The notes beneath the pieces were generated by a model, which saw only the letters and a list, made by a program, of their open reading frames with translations, was not told the DNA's origin and searched no databases. From an uncultured Endomicrobiia bacterium (GTDB lineage: Bacteria > Elusimicrobiota > Endomicrobiia > Endomicrobiales > Endomicrobiaceae): a stretch of DNA of 6,717 nt. Shown piece by piece: positions 6,706 through 6,717 of the stretch. The stretch is from NCBI GenBank assembly GCA_905236115.1, contig CAJOOL010000038.1, positions 1-6,717 of the forward strand, read 5' to 3'. Positions within the stretch are counted from its first letter, which is position 1, and the number at the start of each line of letters is the position of its first letter. The position numbers were made by a program, and so were the translations under genes.

Positions 6706-6717
6706 ACCATAAACTTA

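Larger units (their letters stand above)
6298..6717. other. Repeat- and hairpin-rich region without a convincing gene
   Basis: These 420 nt contain no supportable coding region. Open frames on the minus strand (for example 6311-6700, starting at TTG, and 6600-6710) lack ribosome sites and run straight through inverted repeats. The base composition is visibly richer in G and C than the rest of the window. The region is dense with complementary pairs, listed separately. It lies where the repressed promoter at 6239 should have its target, so it may be an inserted repeat cluster replacing a lost gene, or it may encode a structured RNA. Confidence 0.6.

Noticed and set aside
6600..6710. Short minus-strand ATG frame of 36 residues
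   Set aside because: It has no ribosome site and lies exactly over the GC-rich hairpins, with no recognisable product.

Overview
The window looks like chromosomal DNA of an AT-rich bacterium with an outer membrane. The signs are Sec signal peptides, an autotransporter-type beta-barrel gene ending in Phe, strong A/T bias at third codon positions and long A/T intergenic runs. The Pmp-like G-G-A-I-Y-N passenger repeats, the heavily decayed surface gene and the short dispersed inverted repeats (ATTCCCGA...TCGGGAAT) bring to mind Elusimicrobiota, especially Endomicrobium-like insect-gut lineages. That placement is an impression from memory, not a result.

Layout. 1-197 is an intergenic region with a ~105-bp segment bounded by an 11-bp inverted repeat, a 14-bp tandem repeat and a good sigma70-type promoter. 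198-3598 is a tight three-gene unit on the + strand: a secreted protein with five small beta-sandwich repeats interrupted by a charged coiled coil, then aroB (3 nt gap) and aroQ (4 nt overlap). The two aro genes carry out steps 2 and 3 of the shikimate pathway. 3599-3730 is a short spacer. 3731-5781 is the wreck of a Pmp/autotransporter gene. It can be read continuously only by correcting five one-base frameshifts and two stop codons, and its barrel appears to lack about 50 residues.

5830-6213 (minus) encodes a small XRE-family repressor-like protein with a C-terminal leucine zipper. It converges on the pseudogene and has its own intrinsic terminator. In front of it is a consensus promoter pointing away from the gene (TTGACA, 17 nt, TATAAT), followed by a perfect 23-bp palindrome that is a strong candidate operator. 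The DNA this promoter should transcribe (6298-6717) has no convincing gene. It is less AT-rich and packed with hairpins and dispersed-repeat-like units.

How the parts relate. The aro pair is ordinary metabolism, possibly co-transcribed with an envelope protein of unknown role. The autotransporter is dead. The regulator with its operator and strong promoter looks intact but has no visible target, so it is the part most worth a second look.
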